DNA of 64,000 nucleotides from Zizania palustris. Lineage: Eukaryota > Streptophyta > Magnoliopsida > Poales > Poaceae. Under the pieces are notes generated by a model, which saw only the letters and a list, made by a program, of their open reading frames with translations, had not been told where the DNA came from and did no database searches. This document shows positions 50,550-62,875 of this stretch, piece after piece (position 1 is the first letter of the stretch; every line of letters begins with the position of its first letter). The DNA lies in assembly GCA_019279435.1 (NCBI GenBank), contig JAAALK010000289.1, positions 8,314,342 through 8,378,341 of the forward strand, read 5' to 3'. Made by a program: the position numbers and the translations under genes.

Positions 50550-53500
50550 TGTAGCGCCTCGATTTATCAAAATCGAGACATTATTGAATTTCATAAGAAA
50601 AACAATAATACAAGAGGTTCATCATGCGACAACGTACATACAACAATATTCATGGTACGCAGACCATATTTATTACATCAAAGTTTTGGTAAAAATAGTA
50701 ATAAAGATAATTAAAATTCTGCATGACGAACATCTTCTTCAGGATCTTTCTTCTCGACTGGGTCGCTACTCCAGACCGTCTTCATAGTAAGCATCCTCTT
50801 TGAGGTCTAACGGGTATGAGTACAAATAGTACTCAACAAGCCACCGCAAATGCAAGTAATAATGCAGGATAATAAACAAAGAAGGGTAATGGCTAATATT
50901 GCAGAAAAGTACAGTTTCAGTTTATTGCATTTAGTGTAGTCACATTTTAATCATGCAGAAAAGTAAACATGAACATCAACAACATCAACTAACTCGAGGA
51001 GTACGTTTTACCTCCTCGCATAATAGTCCTTACATGTCAAACCATCATGCACATCCATATTCAATGTAATCTAACTGGGGGATGTCACGCAACCCGCCCT
51101 TGACCGTGGGCTCGGCTTTTCAAAAAGATTTAAGACTCTGATCAGAGATGTACTACTGTACCCACAAGACATGCACTCATCCCAAACGAGATGACCCATA
51201 CCACGGGAACTCATGCCAAAACCTCAGCATGAAATGTTCCAAGCGATAACCATCCGCTCTAGGTTTCACCGGCGCACCGGGCCGCATCCCGGCTAACGTC
51301 GCACCCCCTTTTGCGCCACATTTGTACAAGTCACCCGCAGGTGCTACTTGACCCATCTCCAAATGGTGGCCTCGGTTTGGAACAATCCATATCTTAGTTA
51401 GGACTTACCCACTAGACTTGTGGTTAGTACGTAAGTGTATTGCAACGGATCCCTCAAACCGGTCCTTATAGTGCCCGGGGTGCTACCGACCAATGCCCTA
51501 GCTTGCACCCAGAACCCACCATGCATTCACTCACAACCACAACTCCAACACCGACAGAATTCCATAGATAAGAAACAATGGGGATCATATAATAGAACCA
51601 TGTACTACGACTCATTTTTATCCTATAGCGATCGTGTCGATACATTGGACACTAGCTAATAACATTTATCATATGGTGACAAGGAGTTTAGGCTAGAGAG
51701 CATGGCTTGGGTTGCACATCAAGGTCGGGGATCCTAAATAAATATATTGTAAGGGTTCATTTGACTAATGCACATATAACCTATGTGTTTTAGCGATAGT
51801 TTAAACAAACATGGGTTCAATATGCTCAAAAGATTGGTTTGGTGACTTGCCTTGTTCAGCGAAAGGCGAGGGAGGGACTTCCGGGAAGTATTCCGGCTCC
51901 TCGGTGGCGTCGTAGTCTTTTCAAGATAATAAAGTAAAATAAAAAGAACACAACATTCAATCAAACAATATAACATTACATGATAAGCACATAAGTTAAA
52001 GTTGGTTTGATTAAGAATAAGATAAACTCAATTGTTATGGTTCTGAGATTTATTTCATAATAAATTTTCAAGGAATTAAAATGAAAAGTTGTCCTTTTTA
52101 GAAAGGGGTGTTTAAATGTGATTATTGTCATATTAAGTCTCCTAATAAACTTTTAAATGGAAAGTTCATGTTAGTTTAATGGTTTTCAGTACATGGACAG
52201 AAAGGAAATAAATATAAATTTCTCTGAAGTTTAAATATTTGAATTTGTATTTTAGCTCTAGAGGCATTTGATTATTCATTTGAATAAACATGGAATGTCT
52301 AAAGTAAACCTACTGTTTTTATTGTATAATCATGTAGAGAATAATATTATGAATTTTCTGAAATTGGAATGGCAATTTTTAGAGTTCAAATGCGCCAGAT
52401 ATGAATTTTACAAGTTTTAAACCTTTTCTGGAATTTATTTTCAAATTTAAACCCTCTCGGGTCCACGGTGAGCCAGGCTCACGGTGAACCCGCGCACAGT
52501 GCGCGTGCGCCGGATCCAGATCCGCCGTTGGATCGCGATCGGGCGGTCACGGGCGAGGCGGGGGAGTTAAAATGACGTGGACGGCTGAGATTAAAACGTT
52601 TGAACCGGTACACGATGGAAGCTCCAGATTAAACGTGGGTTTTTAAAACTAACAAACGCGCGAGATTAAAACATACCCCTTCGCTCAGATCCGACGACGC
52701 AGATTAAATCGCACATGGGATTTAATCGGTACCGTTAGATCCAGATCGCACGGCCAGGATCAGATCCGACACGGCACGGGTACTCGACCCATGCCGGTCA
52801 TCTTCTCCGGCGACGGCGAGCGGGCCAGCGGCCACGGCGGGCGACGGCGGTCGGGTCTAAGGCCTAAAATGGAAAGAGGGAGCTACGGGGATCACGAGGG
52901 TACCCTTGCGGCAGCGAGCGGTCAACAGAGCGAGGCCGGCGACGAGCGGGGGCGGCGAAGGTGTTCGGGTCCTTAGCGGCGACGGCGATCCGGCGAGGTT
53001 CGTCGACGACGGAGTGGTGGCCGGCGTTGGGGAGGTCCTTGCAGTCACGTTGGTGGTGGAGGCGCGGACAGAGGTGGTCCGAGGCGACGGCGAGAGGTGG
53101 CCGGAGGCGAAACAGGAGGAAAGCGCTAGGAGGAGAAGTGCGGGCGCTCTGCTTGGACTGAGTGCAATTGGACGCGTGAACCGAATGCGGTGGAGGGCAG
53201 GGTTTTAAATAGGGGTACCGGCGGGGGTAGGGAGGGCGCAATTGACGGTGGCCAGGGATAAATGTGTTTTGACGCCGGCGAGCTCGGGTTAAACGCGGTT
53301 CATCGAACCTGGACGCGAATCGGCCGAGTTTAATAGGGGGAAACGGTCGGCGCGTTGAGGGGAATTCATTGCCGACGAGTAATTAAGGTGAGGGGGTCGG
53401 CGGGGGCGGATCCGAGGCTAGATTAGGGCTTCGGCCGGCGAGGGGGGGGGGATTTGGCGGCGGATCTCGCGGGGGACGACGAATCCGACAGGTGGGGGCC

Positions 53501-53702
53501 ACCTGCCAGTGAGCGCGAACGAGTGAGGGAGGCGGCTGACGGGTGGGGCCGTGGCATCGGGCGCGCGCGAGGGGAGGCATTCGGCGCCGACAGGTGGGGT
53601 CAGGCTGTCAGCCTAAGGCGCGCGGGGTATTTTCAGAAATAGAAAATCCAGGAAATTGAATTAATTAATATTTTTATTGTTTTGGAAATTTGGGGTGTTA
53701 CA
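50550..53702 (-). repeat. Element E 5' LTR (251-bp deletion)
   Basis: Same ends as the 3' LTR. It lacks the sequence matching 44608-44858 of the other LTR. The TATA-like ATTTAAAA lies at 53203-53210 and the GC-rich part at about 52450-53630. The ORFs at 52791-53642 are compositional. Confidence 0.93.
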
Positions 53703-53773
53703 AGAGTCGTCTCACATATATCCCATTTTTTCTTTCATCTTGTTCTGTTTATCTATTTTGTGTATACTAAATA
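53703..53773 (+). other. Element F leader, right part
   Basis: It begins with target duplication AGAGT and leads into the gag start codon. Confidence 0.6.
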
Positions 53774-55444
53774 ATGTCTTCCGAGGACGAGTGTATTAAT
53801 GTTTTGCAGAAAAAGGATCCTACTTTATTGGTGCATTGGAATGAATGTGAAGCACTCCACGATCACTTGAAGGTAAAAATTGATCATGTTGTTAAACCGT
53901 TTTCTACTAATTTGTAGAAAGTAAAGCTGAAAGTAGATGGCGTTGTTCACACGATTCAAGTAGCATAAAGGAAAGTGAAAACACTTCAACGTTCTATCAC
54001 AAACTTAACACATGATGTAGCAACCTTGCAAACATGGTTTGATCATCAACACAACAAGAGACATGTGGATGAATTTGATGATGATGGAGAGACAAGTGTT
54101 TATAATGATCAGCATGGCCTCAACAATGGAGGTCATGGCAACAGAGGCCATGGCAATGGAGGTCGTGGCAATGGAGTCTGTGGTTTTATTCGTCATCTAA
54201 TGTTTGTTGCTGATGTTGCAGCAGCTAACCGTGTAGATGAAGGACTAGGCAAACCAAAATTTTCTATACCCATGTTTGTAGTAACTACTGATGTTAAAGA
54301 ATACCTCACTTGGGAGTTAAAGATGGAAAAGTTTTGGTGCTTACATGATTATACAGAGAATATAAAAATCAAGATGGTATCTTCTGAATTTGTTGGTAAT
54401 GATTTGCGATGGTGGGATAATCTAGTGCATACCAAATAGGAAGATGCTGAACCAGCAATTGTTACATGAAGAACTATGAAGAAAGTCATGCGTGAGCGTT
54501 TTGTCCCTCGCAACTATATCCCCTCTCAATATGACAAATTGCAGAATTTTAAGAAAGGTATTATGACTGTGGATGCTTATTATCAAGAGATGAAATTGAT
54601 CATGCAGCGAGCTAGAGTACGTGAACAGCCCGAGAAGACCATGCAATGTTTTCTTTCAGGGTTAACATACAACATCAAGTACATTGTTCGACATCACAAA
54701 TATGATGACATGACAGATTTGTTACACCAACCACGTGGAATTGAACATCAGATTGCCGAAGACATTAAGGTTGCTTGTCATTCCATTGTAGCTAAAGGTC
54801 AGTTTTCTTCTAGAACGACTAGTAGACCGTATTGTCCAAATAAAAAGGTAATGTTGGTCAATGAGGATTTAGAGTATGAGACAGGTGATGATGTTGTTGT
54901 TTCATCTGATATGATATAGTTTCGTAAGGATCCCAGTTTTGTTCCATAGGAGCTCATGTGCAGGTGTGAGATTTTGATTACTAATGACATTACCCCTCCC
55001 TCTCTTGGTGTTTCTTCTATTTTGTAGGAATTTTGTGACGTGATTCCGGAGGAGGTACCTGCTGGTATGCCACCATTACGAGGTATGGAGCAAATAGTGG
55101 AACCTATTTCTGAAATTCCGTTATCACTAGATGATTTCCATGCTATTCCTTGTGATAAAGAAGAGTTTTGCAATGGTTCACTTATATCTATTCCACAACT
55201 AGAGAATGAACATTTTGATTTTACTGCTGAACATTTAAATGATTTTGTACATGTTGTTCACATTGCTAGTGAAAAGGAAGAACATAAATTGTTATCTTCT
55301 TTAAACACTTGGGGTTATATTGAATTTGATAATCTTTGTGAACTTAGTACTTTAAATGAGAGATTATTCACTAGAACTGACTTGTCATGTCCTGTTCATA
55401 TCACTTTTCATGTAATTGGCAAATATAATGATAAAGGATGTTAG
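53774..55444 (+). pseudogene. gag: Element F gag with an RT-linker stub
   Basis: One reading frame, from ATG 53774 (MSSEDECINVLQKKDP) to TAG 55442, is kept without frameshift but has seven in-frame stops (53915, 53966, 54437, 54467, 54917, 54947, 55025). A coiled-coil head is followed by Gly/His/Asn repeats (about 54124-54180), then gag capsid sequence KFSIPMFVVTTDVKEYLTWE, NDLRWWDNLVHTK, MRERFVPRNYIPSQYDKLQN and VDAYYQEMKLIMQRARV. After the last stop EFCDVIPEEVPAGMPPLRGM looks like the lead-in to a gypsy RT, but no RT follows. Instead DFHAIPCDKEEFCNGS and LLSSLNTWGYIEFDNLCELS continue. The last codons run two or three bases into the LTR of element G. Confidence 0.8.
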
Positions 55445-57441
55445 ACCAAAACAGGCGACTAGAGGGGGGTGAATGAGAGCTTTTAAAATTATGTTCTAAT
55501 GAACAGGCTTCGAACACACCCTTTGAAATGTCTGGTTCGGAGGTATCGAACACACTCCGAACACATGCTTCGAATGGGGTAAAAGTTCGAAGTAGAGAAC
55601 ACTTCGCTCACACTGAAAAAACCAAAAATGTACTAAACTCAGCAAAGATAGTGCAGGCTCCGCACACGAGGTGCATTCGAGCAGGTTTCACACTACTGTA
55701 CTTCGCACAAGTACATTTCTCTCTGAGAGCTCTGAACAGATACTCAGCACTAGTAACTGGTACTAGGCTTCACACTTCGGAGTGTTGAAGACAAACTGAC
55801 TGCAATGAGGACTTCGACTAAGATGAGAAAGGATCTTGAATCCACACTTCGCACAGTGCTTCGCTAGTAATCAGTGAGGACTTGCCTCCAGTTTACACAG
55901 TGAAAACACACACAAATGATACTCACAGAAATAGCACGTACAAGAGACCAACACACTTCGTTGGAAATGAAATAGTGCAAAAACTCTGGTTGGCACAGAA
56001 TGAAATGTAAAGCAAAAAACATAACTCATAAAGTGCAAAAACACAGATACAAGTTTAAGCAATAGATGAAAAACAGAATGGAAATTTCATTGCAAGAATA
56101 GGGAACACAAAACTCACAAGTACAGAGAACACTTCATGGCAGCTGGCTAAGTCTACAGGGAAACATAAGGTTCTACAGGAGTGCACTGTGTTCCCCTAGC
56201 CCCTAGCCTGCCTCTCCTTTTATAGGCACTACTCTGACTTGCGAATAGACTACACTACCCGTAGGGTTTACAGTGATTTTTTCTCTTCTAGACACGGGGG
56301 TACAGATGGTAGTCTACTTTATTGGAGGCTTCTTTTGTCAGCTTCGCACAGGAGACAACATCGGCTTTTGTAGAGCAGACACGATCAACTTTTGCAAAGC
56401 GGAATCTTCTGGAGCCCCCTTCGCCCACGAAGTGTGCAGATGCTTTGGTGACACGCTTCGAACCCAAAGGCCTTTACTTCACCGAAGTCAGTCTTTGATA
56501 TATTGACGGTTTTGAGCCCAAGCCATCAAAGCCATTGAGTCTTCGCACCATCACCTCCGGAGTGGACCACAACGACTTCGCAGCTACTCCTAGCTTGAAC
56601 ACCGTCAGTCCGTGTACCGAAGCCATGCATGGACGAAGTACCTCAAATCAGCCACACTCCGAAGCCCCACCATCGGAGTACCTTCGCCACCTTCTGAAGT
56701 CCCTCCGTCCAAGGCCTCCGCACAAAGCACTTCCACAAGTAGTCCTTCGCAGTGTCTCCGCCTAGAGCACACTCACGAAGGGCCTTACCCGGACTATGCC
56801 TTCGATGCACCTTGACTTCTGAGACCTTCGTCAAGTGTGCTTCCAAGTGTCTCCGACCGGAGCACACCTTCAGCCTTGCATCATTCCTGAGGACTTCGTC
56901 AACCAATCTTCAAAATCACTCCTTCGGAGTCACCCTTAGAAGTGCCTCGCCTCCGAGGACTTTGCCTCGGGGTACCTTCAGCTGGAGCCACCCTCCGCAC
57001 TTTCTGCCTTCACCTGGTGCACCTTGACCCGAAGACTTACCTTGACCCCACGCAGCCTTCGGTACTGAGCTCCTCACTCGCCTGGCATCAAGCCTCCCAC
57101 TTGCCCAGGTTCACTTGTTGTGAACCGTCTGTCACCTCCGAAGTCACCTGCACACCACTAACAAGCAGACAAGTGTTTCCAGTACCCCGAAGACCTCTCT
57201 GGTAAACAACCTCTGGTACACAATGCGGTGTACCGCCCAAAATACTGAGCTCTTCGATATAGAATTTTCATTGTATTCTACCAGACCCCTCCGACAGACA
57301 TACTTCGTTGCAATAGCTGTAGCCAGTAAACACCGAACCCTTCGGTAAACACCTCCGAACCCCCTTCGGAGGGACCCCTTCGCTTAGAAGGAAAGACTTA
57401 TCAATCACTCATCATAGACTTGAAACCAAGGCACATTTCAA
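55439..57441 (-). repeat. Element G 3' LTR
   Basis: On the plus strand it begins TGTTAGACCAAAACAGGCG; the other edge, near 57441, is set by the polypurine tract and is approximate. TATAAAA (minus) is at 56218-56224. It has very many CTTCG/CTCCGAAG words. ORFs within (56273-57205) are repeat-coded. Confidence 0.8.
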
Positions 57442-57454
57442 CTTGGTTTATCAA

Positions 57455-57464
57455 TCTCCCCCTT
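57455..57464 (-). other. Element G polypurine tract
   Basis: AAGGGGGAGA in element orientation, followed by TTGATAAACCAAG and the LTR. Element D has the near-identical tract AAGGGGGAGATTG. Confidence 0.75.
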
Positions 57465-58489
57465 GATGAGTGCATTGACAACCAAATTCAAGTTCAAGAA
57501 AATTTGAAATTTTCAGCGCACAAGTGACCATAAAAACTCAGAAAAGAGCAAAATCATGTCACTTGATAAAAGGATTTCTTTCGTCTTGACTGATGAAAAG
57601 CCATTTGGCAACAATTCCCTATTTGGCAGCAAAAATTCTCTCCCCTTTTGAACTTCATCACTTGTGATGAAAAGTGTGAAGACATAAGGTGCGAGAATGT
57701 GCCAAATCATAATGTCAGGTTTAGATGCTCAGCTCAAGTTAACATATTTCAAATTCAATATTTGAGGCATGAACTTTTCAGATTTTTGATAATAAAAAAA
57801 ACATCACCACTTAGACTAGTCATCTAGACAAGTGACAGCAATAACTACTAAAGCTAAACAATTTCTACATAGGAAAGCAAGTCCAATTTTATGGGGCATT
57901 TAGTAAGCTTGATAAGAAAATGATTCAGGCTTTGCAATTATTTTTATATTGTCAGGGGTTATTTGCACCTTATACTTTCCAACGAAGTCAAGCCTAGGTC
58001 AAGAAAGACCATCATAAGCTTAAGACAGTGATTTTGGCAAACACTAAGATATCCCAGTTCATACCAAAGTGCTATGGTAAGCAGTCTAGAATAAAGTAGT
58101 GCGACAAGCAAACCCAACTGGATCTTTTCATTTTTAGCACATAAATCATGGATATTGATTTTTGTTGTGTATTAATAGTTGGATGATTCCATGAAAATCA
58201 GTATTATTTTCAAGTTGCAATTTTGCATCCAAAGTAAAGGATTCTAGCTGCCAGGCAGATAAAAGATAGCAAAAGCAATTCTACGTAATACATGCTAGAC
58301 ACAAGACTAAGCAGTGATTAAGTTTAGAATTTTGTAAATAAAATCATGCTCATAATGAAAGTGGATATATTAAACAGAGCTGAGAGCATCATGATAATGA
58401 CAATCATGCAAAGGCATATAAAAGCAATTAAATGCATCAACAATTCATCAAAAGGAAGCCAATGCAAAATAATTAAATCATGCTCCCCC
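57465..58489 (-). other. Element G 3' untranslated region
   Basis: About 1 kb, A/T-rich, between RNase H and the polypurine tract. No coding sequence on either strand that I can support; the short ORFs at 57513 and 58324-58732 are chance or shadows. Confidence 0.55.
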
Positions 58490-59040
58490 TCACAAAATAT
58501 CGTAAGGATGACAAATACCAAGCTCCCCACTCAAATAAGAAAATCGAGACGCATCAAGATGTTTGGAAAACATGTCGGCAAGTTTTTTTTGGGTATCAAC
58601 ATATTGAAGCTCAATATAACCCTTCTCATTGTGATCTCCGAGAAAATGATATCTCACATCAATGTGTTTAGTTCTGGAATGCTGAACTGGGTTATTTGCA
58701 ATACAAATAGCGCTAGTGTGATCATAAAATAGTGGAACACTCTTATAATCTAACCCGAAATCCTACAAAGTGGAAACCATCCACAAAATCTAAGAGCAAC
58801 TGCTAGTTGCAGCAACATATTCAATCTCAACCGTAGATTGTGCAACGCTAGACTGTTTGCGGGAATACCAGCAAACAAGAGAGGTACCAAGAAAATGACA
58901 AGTACCGGAGGTACTTTTCCTATCAATTCTACACTCAAAAAAATCCGCATCTAAATAACCACGAACACATAAAGAGGAAGATGCAGAATACCAAATGCCA
59001 AATTCAAGGGTATGCTTGAGATACCTGAGAATGCGCTTTA
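58490..59040 (-). pseudogene. Element G RNase H relic
   Basis: The minus strand reads, across stops, STVEIEYVAATS-like sequence, then PLFYDHTSAICIANNPVQHS, TKHIDVRYHFLGDHNEKGYI and the end LHLDASRFSYL-like block, the usual C-terminus of copia pol. The Asp of FYDHTSA and the RTKHIDVRYHF block are clear. Several stops and frame changes break it. Confidence 0.75.
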
Positions 59041-59973
59041 CCGCTTGGCGGTGCGAAGTTCACGACGAAGCCTAAAAACGAGCGCACAGACACACAACGA
59101 AGTGTATGTCCGGCCTCGTAGTAGTCAAGTATAGGAGGGAGTCGATCATGCTTCGGAACTCCTTCTGATCTATGGCTTCTCCATCCTCATCAGGGTTCAA
59201 TGCTAGAGAAGTAGCCATTGGAGTGGCAAGGGGCTTCGCATCGGCCATGTCAAACTTCTTGAGCAGGTCCTTGGTGTACTCGTATGGTGGACAAAGGTAC
59301 CTTGTTTGCTTTGCTTGATTTGCAAACCAAGGGAAAATGTGAGTTCGCCCATCATGGACTTCTCGAACTCCCTGCTCATAGTGTCTGCAAACTCAGCAAC
59401 CAAAGCATGAGAAGAGCCACCAAAGATGATATCATCAATGTAAATCTGAACTAGAATGAAATCTTTGCCATGCTTGAGAGTAAAAAGGGTTTTATCTACA
59501 GATCCCATCAAATACTCTCGCTCAAACAGAAAAGACTTAAGTCTATCATACCAAAACCGAGGGGTCTGCTTGAGTCCATAAAGAGCCTTATGAAGTTTAA
59601 GGACTCTATGCAGTTATTTGGGGTTTTAAAAATGACGGGGTTGTTTTACATAAACGTCTTCACCTATGAAGCCATTTAGAAAAGAACTTTTTACATCCAT
59701 TTGATAAAGTTTGAAACCACACAATGCCTCAAATGCTAGTAAAATTCTAATAGCCTCAAGACGAGCAACATGTGCAAATATTTCTGTAAAATCAATCCCT
59801 TCTAACTGAGAATAACCTTGAGCCACAAGTCTAGCTTTGTTTCTAACAGCTGACTCATCCTCTCCTTGTTTGTTTTTCAAAATCCATTTAGTTCCAATGA
59901 AATAAACATTAGCAGGGGGATCTACAAGTGTCCAGACTTGATTTCTCTCAAAATTTTCAAATTCTTTATGCAT
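59041..59973 (-). pseudogene. Element G reverse transcriptase relic
   Basis: The ORF 59973-59626 has MHKEFENFERNQVWTLVDPP, FIGTKWILKNKQGEDESAVR, NKARLVAQGYSQLEGIDFTE, ALCGFKLYQMDVKSSFLNGF and VYVKQPRHF. After a frameshift a short section recalls LHKALYGLKQ. The ORF 59511-59203 has TLFTLKHGKDFILVQIYIDD with the catalytic box YIDDIIFGG and MSREFEKSMMGELTFSLGLQ. The catalytic Asp pair is intact. It is typical of SIRE/Maximus-like plant copia, but I have not placed the lineage. Confidence 0.88.
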
Positions 59974-61150
59974 GGCATTGATCCAACTAGAATCAGATAA
60001 CGCATGACTAACATCTAAGGGCTCGAAAGAAGCAACAAAAGTAGAATCAATGAAATGAGCATGAGAACGTGTTACTCTTTGATCAATCTCATCGATGATC
60101 TGCTAGGGAGGATGCATCCTTTGGATGTGATGAGGACCCTCTCGGTGGGATGCAGTCTCCCCCTCAACTTGTGTCGATGAGTGGTCAAAGATGACCGATG
60201 TTGAGGTAGAAGCTTTGGGGCCTCTTGCCGAAGTGGCTGAAGCATGGTCAGCTTTGGGGGTTGATGTTTAGGGTAGGAGGGGATCATTCTCGAAGTCTTT
60301 AGGATCTTAATCTTTAAATATAGTCTGATCCATATCGTGTTCACTTGCCTTTTCAAAAGAAGAACTAACACAGGGAGTTGATTCATCGAAAGTCACATCA
60401 CATGACTCGATGATAAGAATGACCATGGGTAGTGTAACCCAAAAAGACCCTGTCAGAAGAATGCGACTCAAACTTGTCCAAATTTCCACGTTTTAAGATA
60501 AAATATCGATAGCCAAATACTCGATGATGAGTAACCTTAGGCTGTCTCCCAAAACGTAGCTTGTATGAAGTCATGTTCAAGATTGAGCGCAAGAAAATTC
60601 GGTTTGAGATGTAACAAGTAGTGTTCATGGCCTCAGCCCAAAACATTATAGGATTCATGTGCTCATCGAGCATCATCCTAGCCATCTCAACGAAAGTGCG
60701 GTTCTTTCTCTCAACAACACCATTCTATTGAGGAACCCATGGAGCATAGAATTGATGTTCTATGCCATGCTCTATGTAAAAGTCAACAAAGATACTATTC
60801 CTGAACTCAGTGCCATTATCATTTCGAAAGAATTTCAATGCACCAGGGAGTTCAGTGAAAAGTCTTAAAGCTAAGCTCCGAAAATGTGAAAACACTTCAT
60901 CCTTATTAGCTAAAAAAAGACCCAATAGTAGCGAGAGAAATCATGGACAATTACTAGAACATACCACATGCCGCCTAACAAATAAACTAACCTAGGAAGG
61001 ACCTACAATACCCATATGGAGAAGTTCTCCGGGTTATTCTGTCATCTACATAGTGATAGGTGAGTGTGAAGCGGCAATCATCTTCCCATGTCGACATGGA
61101 GCACAAACTAAATTCTTCTCAAATTTGAGCTTAGGCAATCCTCAGATCAG
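59974..61150 (-). pseudogene. Element G integrase relic
   Basis: The ORF 60925-60725 has LRLFTELPGALKFFRNDNGT with NDNGTEF, the second catalytic Asp, and FYIEHGIEHQFYAPWVPQ. The ORF 60685-60398 continues with MARMMLDEHMNPIMFWAEAM, NTTCYISNRIFLRSILNMTS and FGYRYFILKRGNLDKFESHS. A Ser/Thr/Pro-rich linker follows to RT, in two frames. A stop near 60726 (at a usual Gln) precedes NGVVERKN-like sequence with the Glu. Confidence 0.82.
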
Positions 61151-61650
61151 TCCTAGGGCGCTCAAATGAGCAAGCAACTCAAAGCTCAGATGCTCTAGTC
61201 TCATAAGCCACTTCCAAAGATCAGATGTAGAATGAGCAACTAAACAATGAGAAGAACCAGATGACTCAGAAAAAGCAGCTCCAAAAACTGTCCCAACTCT
61301 AAAGATCTTATAGACCAAAACACCATCAGAATTAAGTACTTGCAAAGTGTCGCAATGAAATCGCACTTCGAAGCCCTCATCAAGAAAATGAGATACAAAA
61401 AGCAAATGGTATCCATGTTTTCAACCAAAGCAACATCTTTGAGAGTGAAGTTTGAGTTGATTCTTACCACAACTTTACCTTTCACTCTGCTCTTTCGATT
61501 ATTGTCGAAGGTGATTTGTTCCTTTTGCTTGGTTGTGGTGAGGCTGGAGAACCATGCTGCGTTCCCAATCATATGGCATAAACAACCGTAGTCCATGATC
61601 CATGTGCCCACCAAGCCTCGGTCTGATGCCTTAGATGAGTCTAGCTCATC
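61142..61650 (-). pseudogene. Element G protease and pre-integrase relic
   Basis: The protease block reads WIMDYGCLCHMIGNAAWFSS; the usual Asp-Ser-Gly is Asp-Tyr-Gly. The stretch QITFDNNRKSRVKGKVVVRI follows as in copia. A frameshift leads to the pre-integrase piece SSGSSHCLVAHSTSDLWKWL and LEHLSFELLAHLSALG. Confidence 0.82.
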
Positions 61651-62810
61651 GCCGTTGTGAGTGCTATCGGTCATGAAGCAAAGGCCGGTGAAATCCCTTA
61701 TCTTCTTCTCCTTCTTCTCCTCCTTCCTTGGAGACTCTTCCTCCTCACCAAAGATCGACTCCTCAGTTGAGGAAGTGTCAATGTCGCTAAGAGTAGTGAC
61801 AAATGCTCTGGAAGTGGCCTTGGCTACCCTCTTAGCCACCTTGCCACGCTTACCCTTCACATAGGGTTTCCTCTCCTTCTTATGGTGTTTGGAGCGCTCA
61901 CTCTCGTCTCTTATCTTAATCTTAGGACAATTGGCCTTTATGTGAGAAGTGTCACCACACTCAGAGCAACAACTAAATCTACTTCTCCTCTGATCCCATC
62001 TCTCATTGTGAAAGCGGGTGAACCTCCTAGCAATGAGAGCAAGCTCTTCATCATACAGAGTATCCACCTACTCTTTAGTGACCGAGACTAGGGAGGATAA
62101 AGAAAAATCACTTGCAAGAACACAAATGCTAGATGAGCTTTGTTCTGCAGTGGTGCCACGGCTAGAGCGAGAAACTAGTGTCAAAGGTTGAGGCAAAGAG
62201 TTTCTGTGCAATGCAAGAGATGCCTTGGCAATCTCTCTGGACTTCAGCATGCTAAAGAGTTCATCACAGGTCAATGTGTCATACCTGTGGACTCCTCAAT
62301 GCTAGCTATCTTCACTTCCCATATGCTATGATTGAGAGCATAGAGAAGCTTGATAGCCCTATCATGGTCATTGTAAGCAAGCGTCCCATTGGATCGCAAG
62401 TTACTCACTATTGCGTCAAATCGTGAAAACATGGCATATATAGATTTGCTAGGGCCTTGCACAAACTGCTGATACTGTTGATTGTATGTGCTCTGGTGCC
62501 TAGCCTTAATATGTGTACAACCCTCATGAAAAATAGTGAGTGTAGTCCAAATCTCCCTAGCTATCCCTAGGTGCTAAACCCTATCAAACTCACTGCTTCT
62601 CAAACCAATGAATAATGTATTTCTAGCTTTGGAGTTAGAATTATATTGATCTTTTTCTGTCTCAGTAGTGTGGGTTTCAGGGATGGAGTATTGTGAGTCC
62701 ACAATCTCCCATATTGCATTTCCTTGGCTTAACAAGTAAGCATCCATGCGCACCTTCCAATATGCGAAATTAGTCCAATCAAATAGAGGTATTTTACTAA
62801 CTCTGTCCAT
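61651..62810 (-). pseudogene. gag: Element G gag relic
   Basis: The ORF 62810-62574 starts MDRVSKIPLFDWTNFAYWKV, the copia gag head (FDxxNFxYWK). The ORF 62462-62271 has AMFSRFDAIVSNLRSNG and NDHDRAIKLLYALN, as in the UBN2-type gag domain. After further breaks the ORF 62067-61240 has a complete CCHC knuckle CSECGDTSHIKANC and a Lys-rich tail. Plus-strand ORFs at 61340-62091 are shadows. Confidence 0.82.
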
Positions 62811-62861
62811 GTCACCAAAAGATCACAAAACCGGTTAAGGTCAACAGGTGATCTTAACCAA

Positions 62862-62874
62862 GCTCTGATAGCAA
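62862..62874 (-). other. Element G primer binding site, degenerate
   Basis: In element orientation TTGCTATCAGAGC lies next to the LTR end. It differs from the initiator tRNA-Met complement TGGTATCAGAGC near its start. Confidence 0.65.
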
Positions 62875-62875
62875 T

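Larger units (their letters stand above)
41529..53702 (-). mobile_element. Element E: full-length Tekay/Del chromovirus with an extra 5' ORF
   Basis: LTRs of 3403 and 3153 bp, TGTAACACCCC...GCGCTACA in element orientation, are flanked by AGAGT on both sides (41524-41528 and 53703-53707). Primer site, an extra ORF, gag, protease, RT, RNase H, integrase and chromodomain run on the minus strand, then a polypurine tract. The chromodomain after integrase defines a chromovirus; the sequence style is of the Tekay/Del branch. Total 12,174 bp. LTRs differ at about 9-10 of the first 330 aligned positions by my count. The element is inserted in the leader of F. Confidence 0.95.
39459..55438 (+). mobile_element. 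Element F: Ty3/gypsy-type element with gag but little pol
   Basis: LTR, primer site, long leader and a gag frame run on the plus strand. The leader is split by element E with a perfect AGAGT duplication, and the element is interrupted at 55438 by copia element G. The left end starts TGAGGACATCAC inside the family-A LTR after GCTACTAA. After gag only a short RT-linker-like stub is present, in this copy and in the second copy at 63146. The 3' end is not in the window, or not recognisable. Confidence 0.75.

Noticed and set aside
56273..57205. ORFs in the G 3' LTR
   Set aside because: Made by CTTCG/CTCCG repeats; Ser/Pro/Arg-rich in several frames, inside an LTR.
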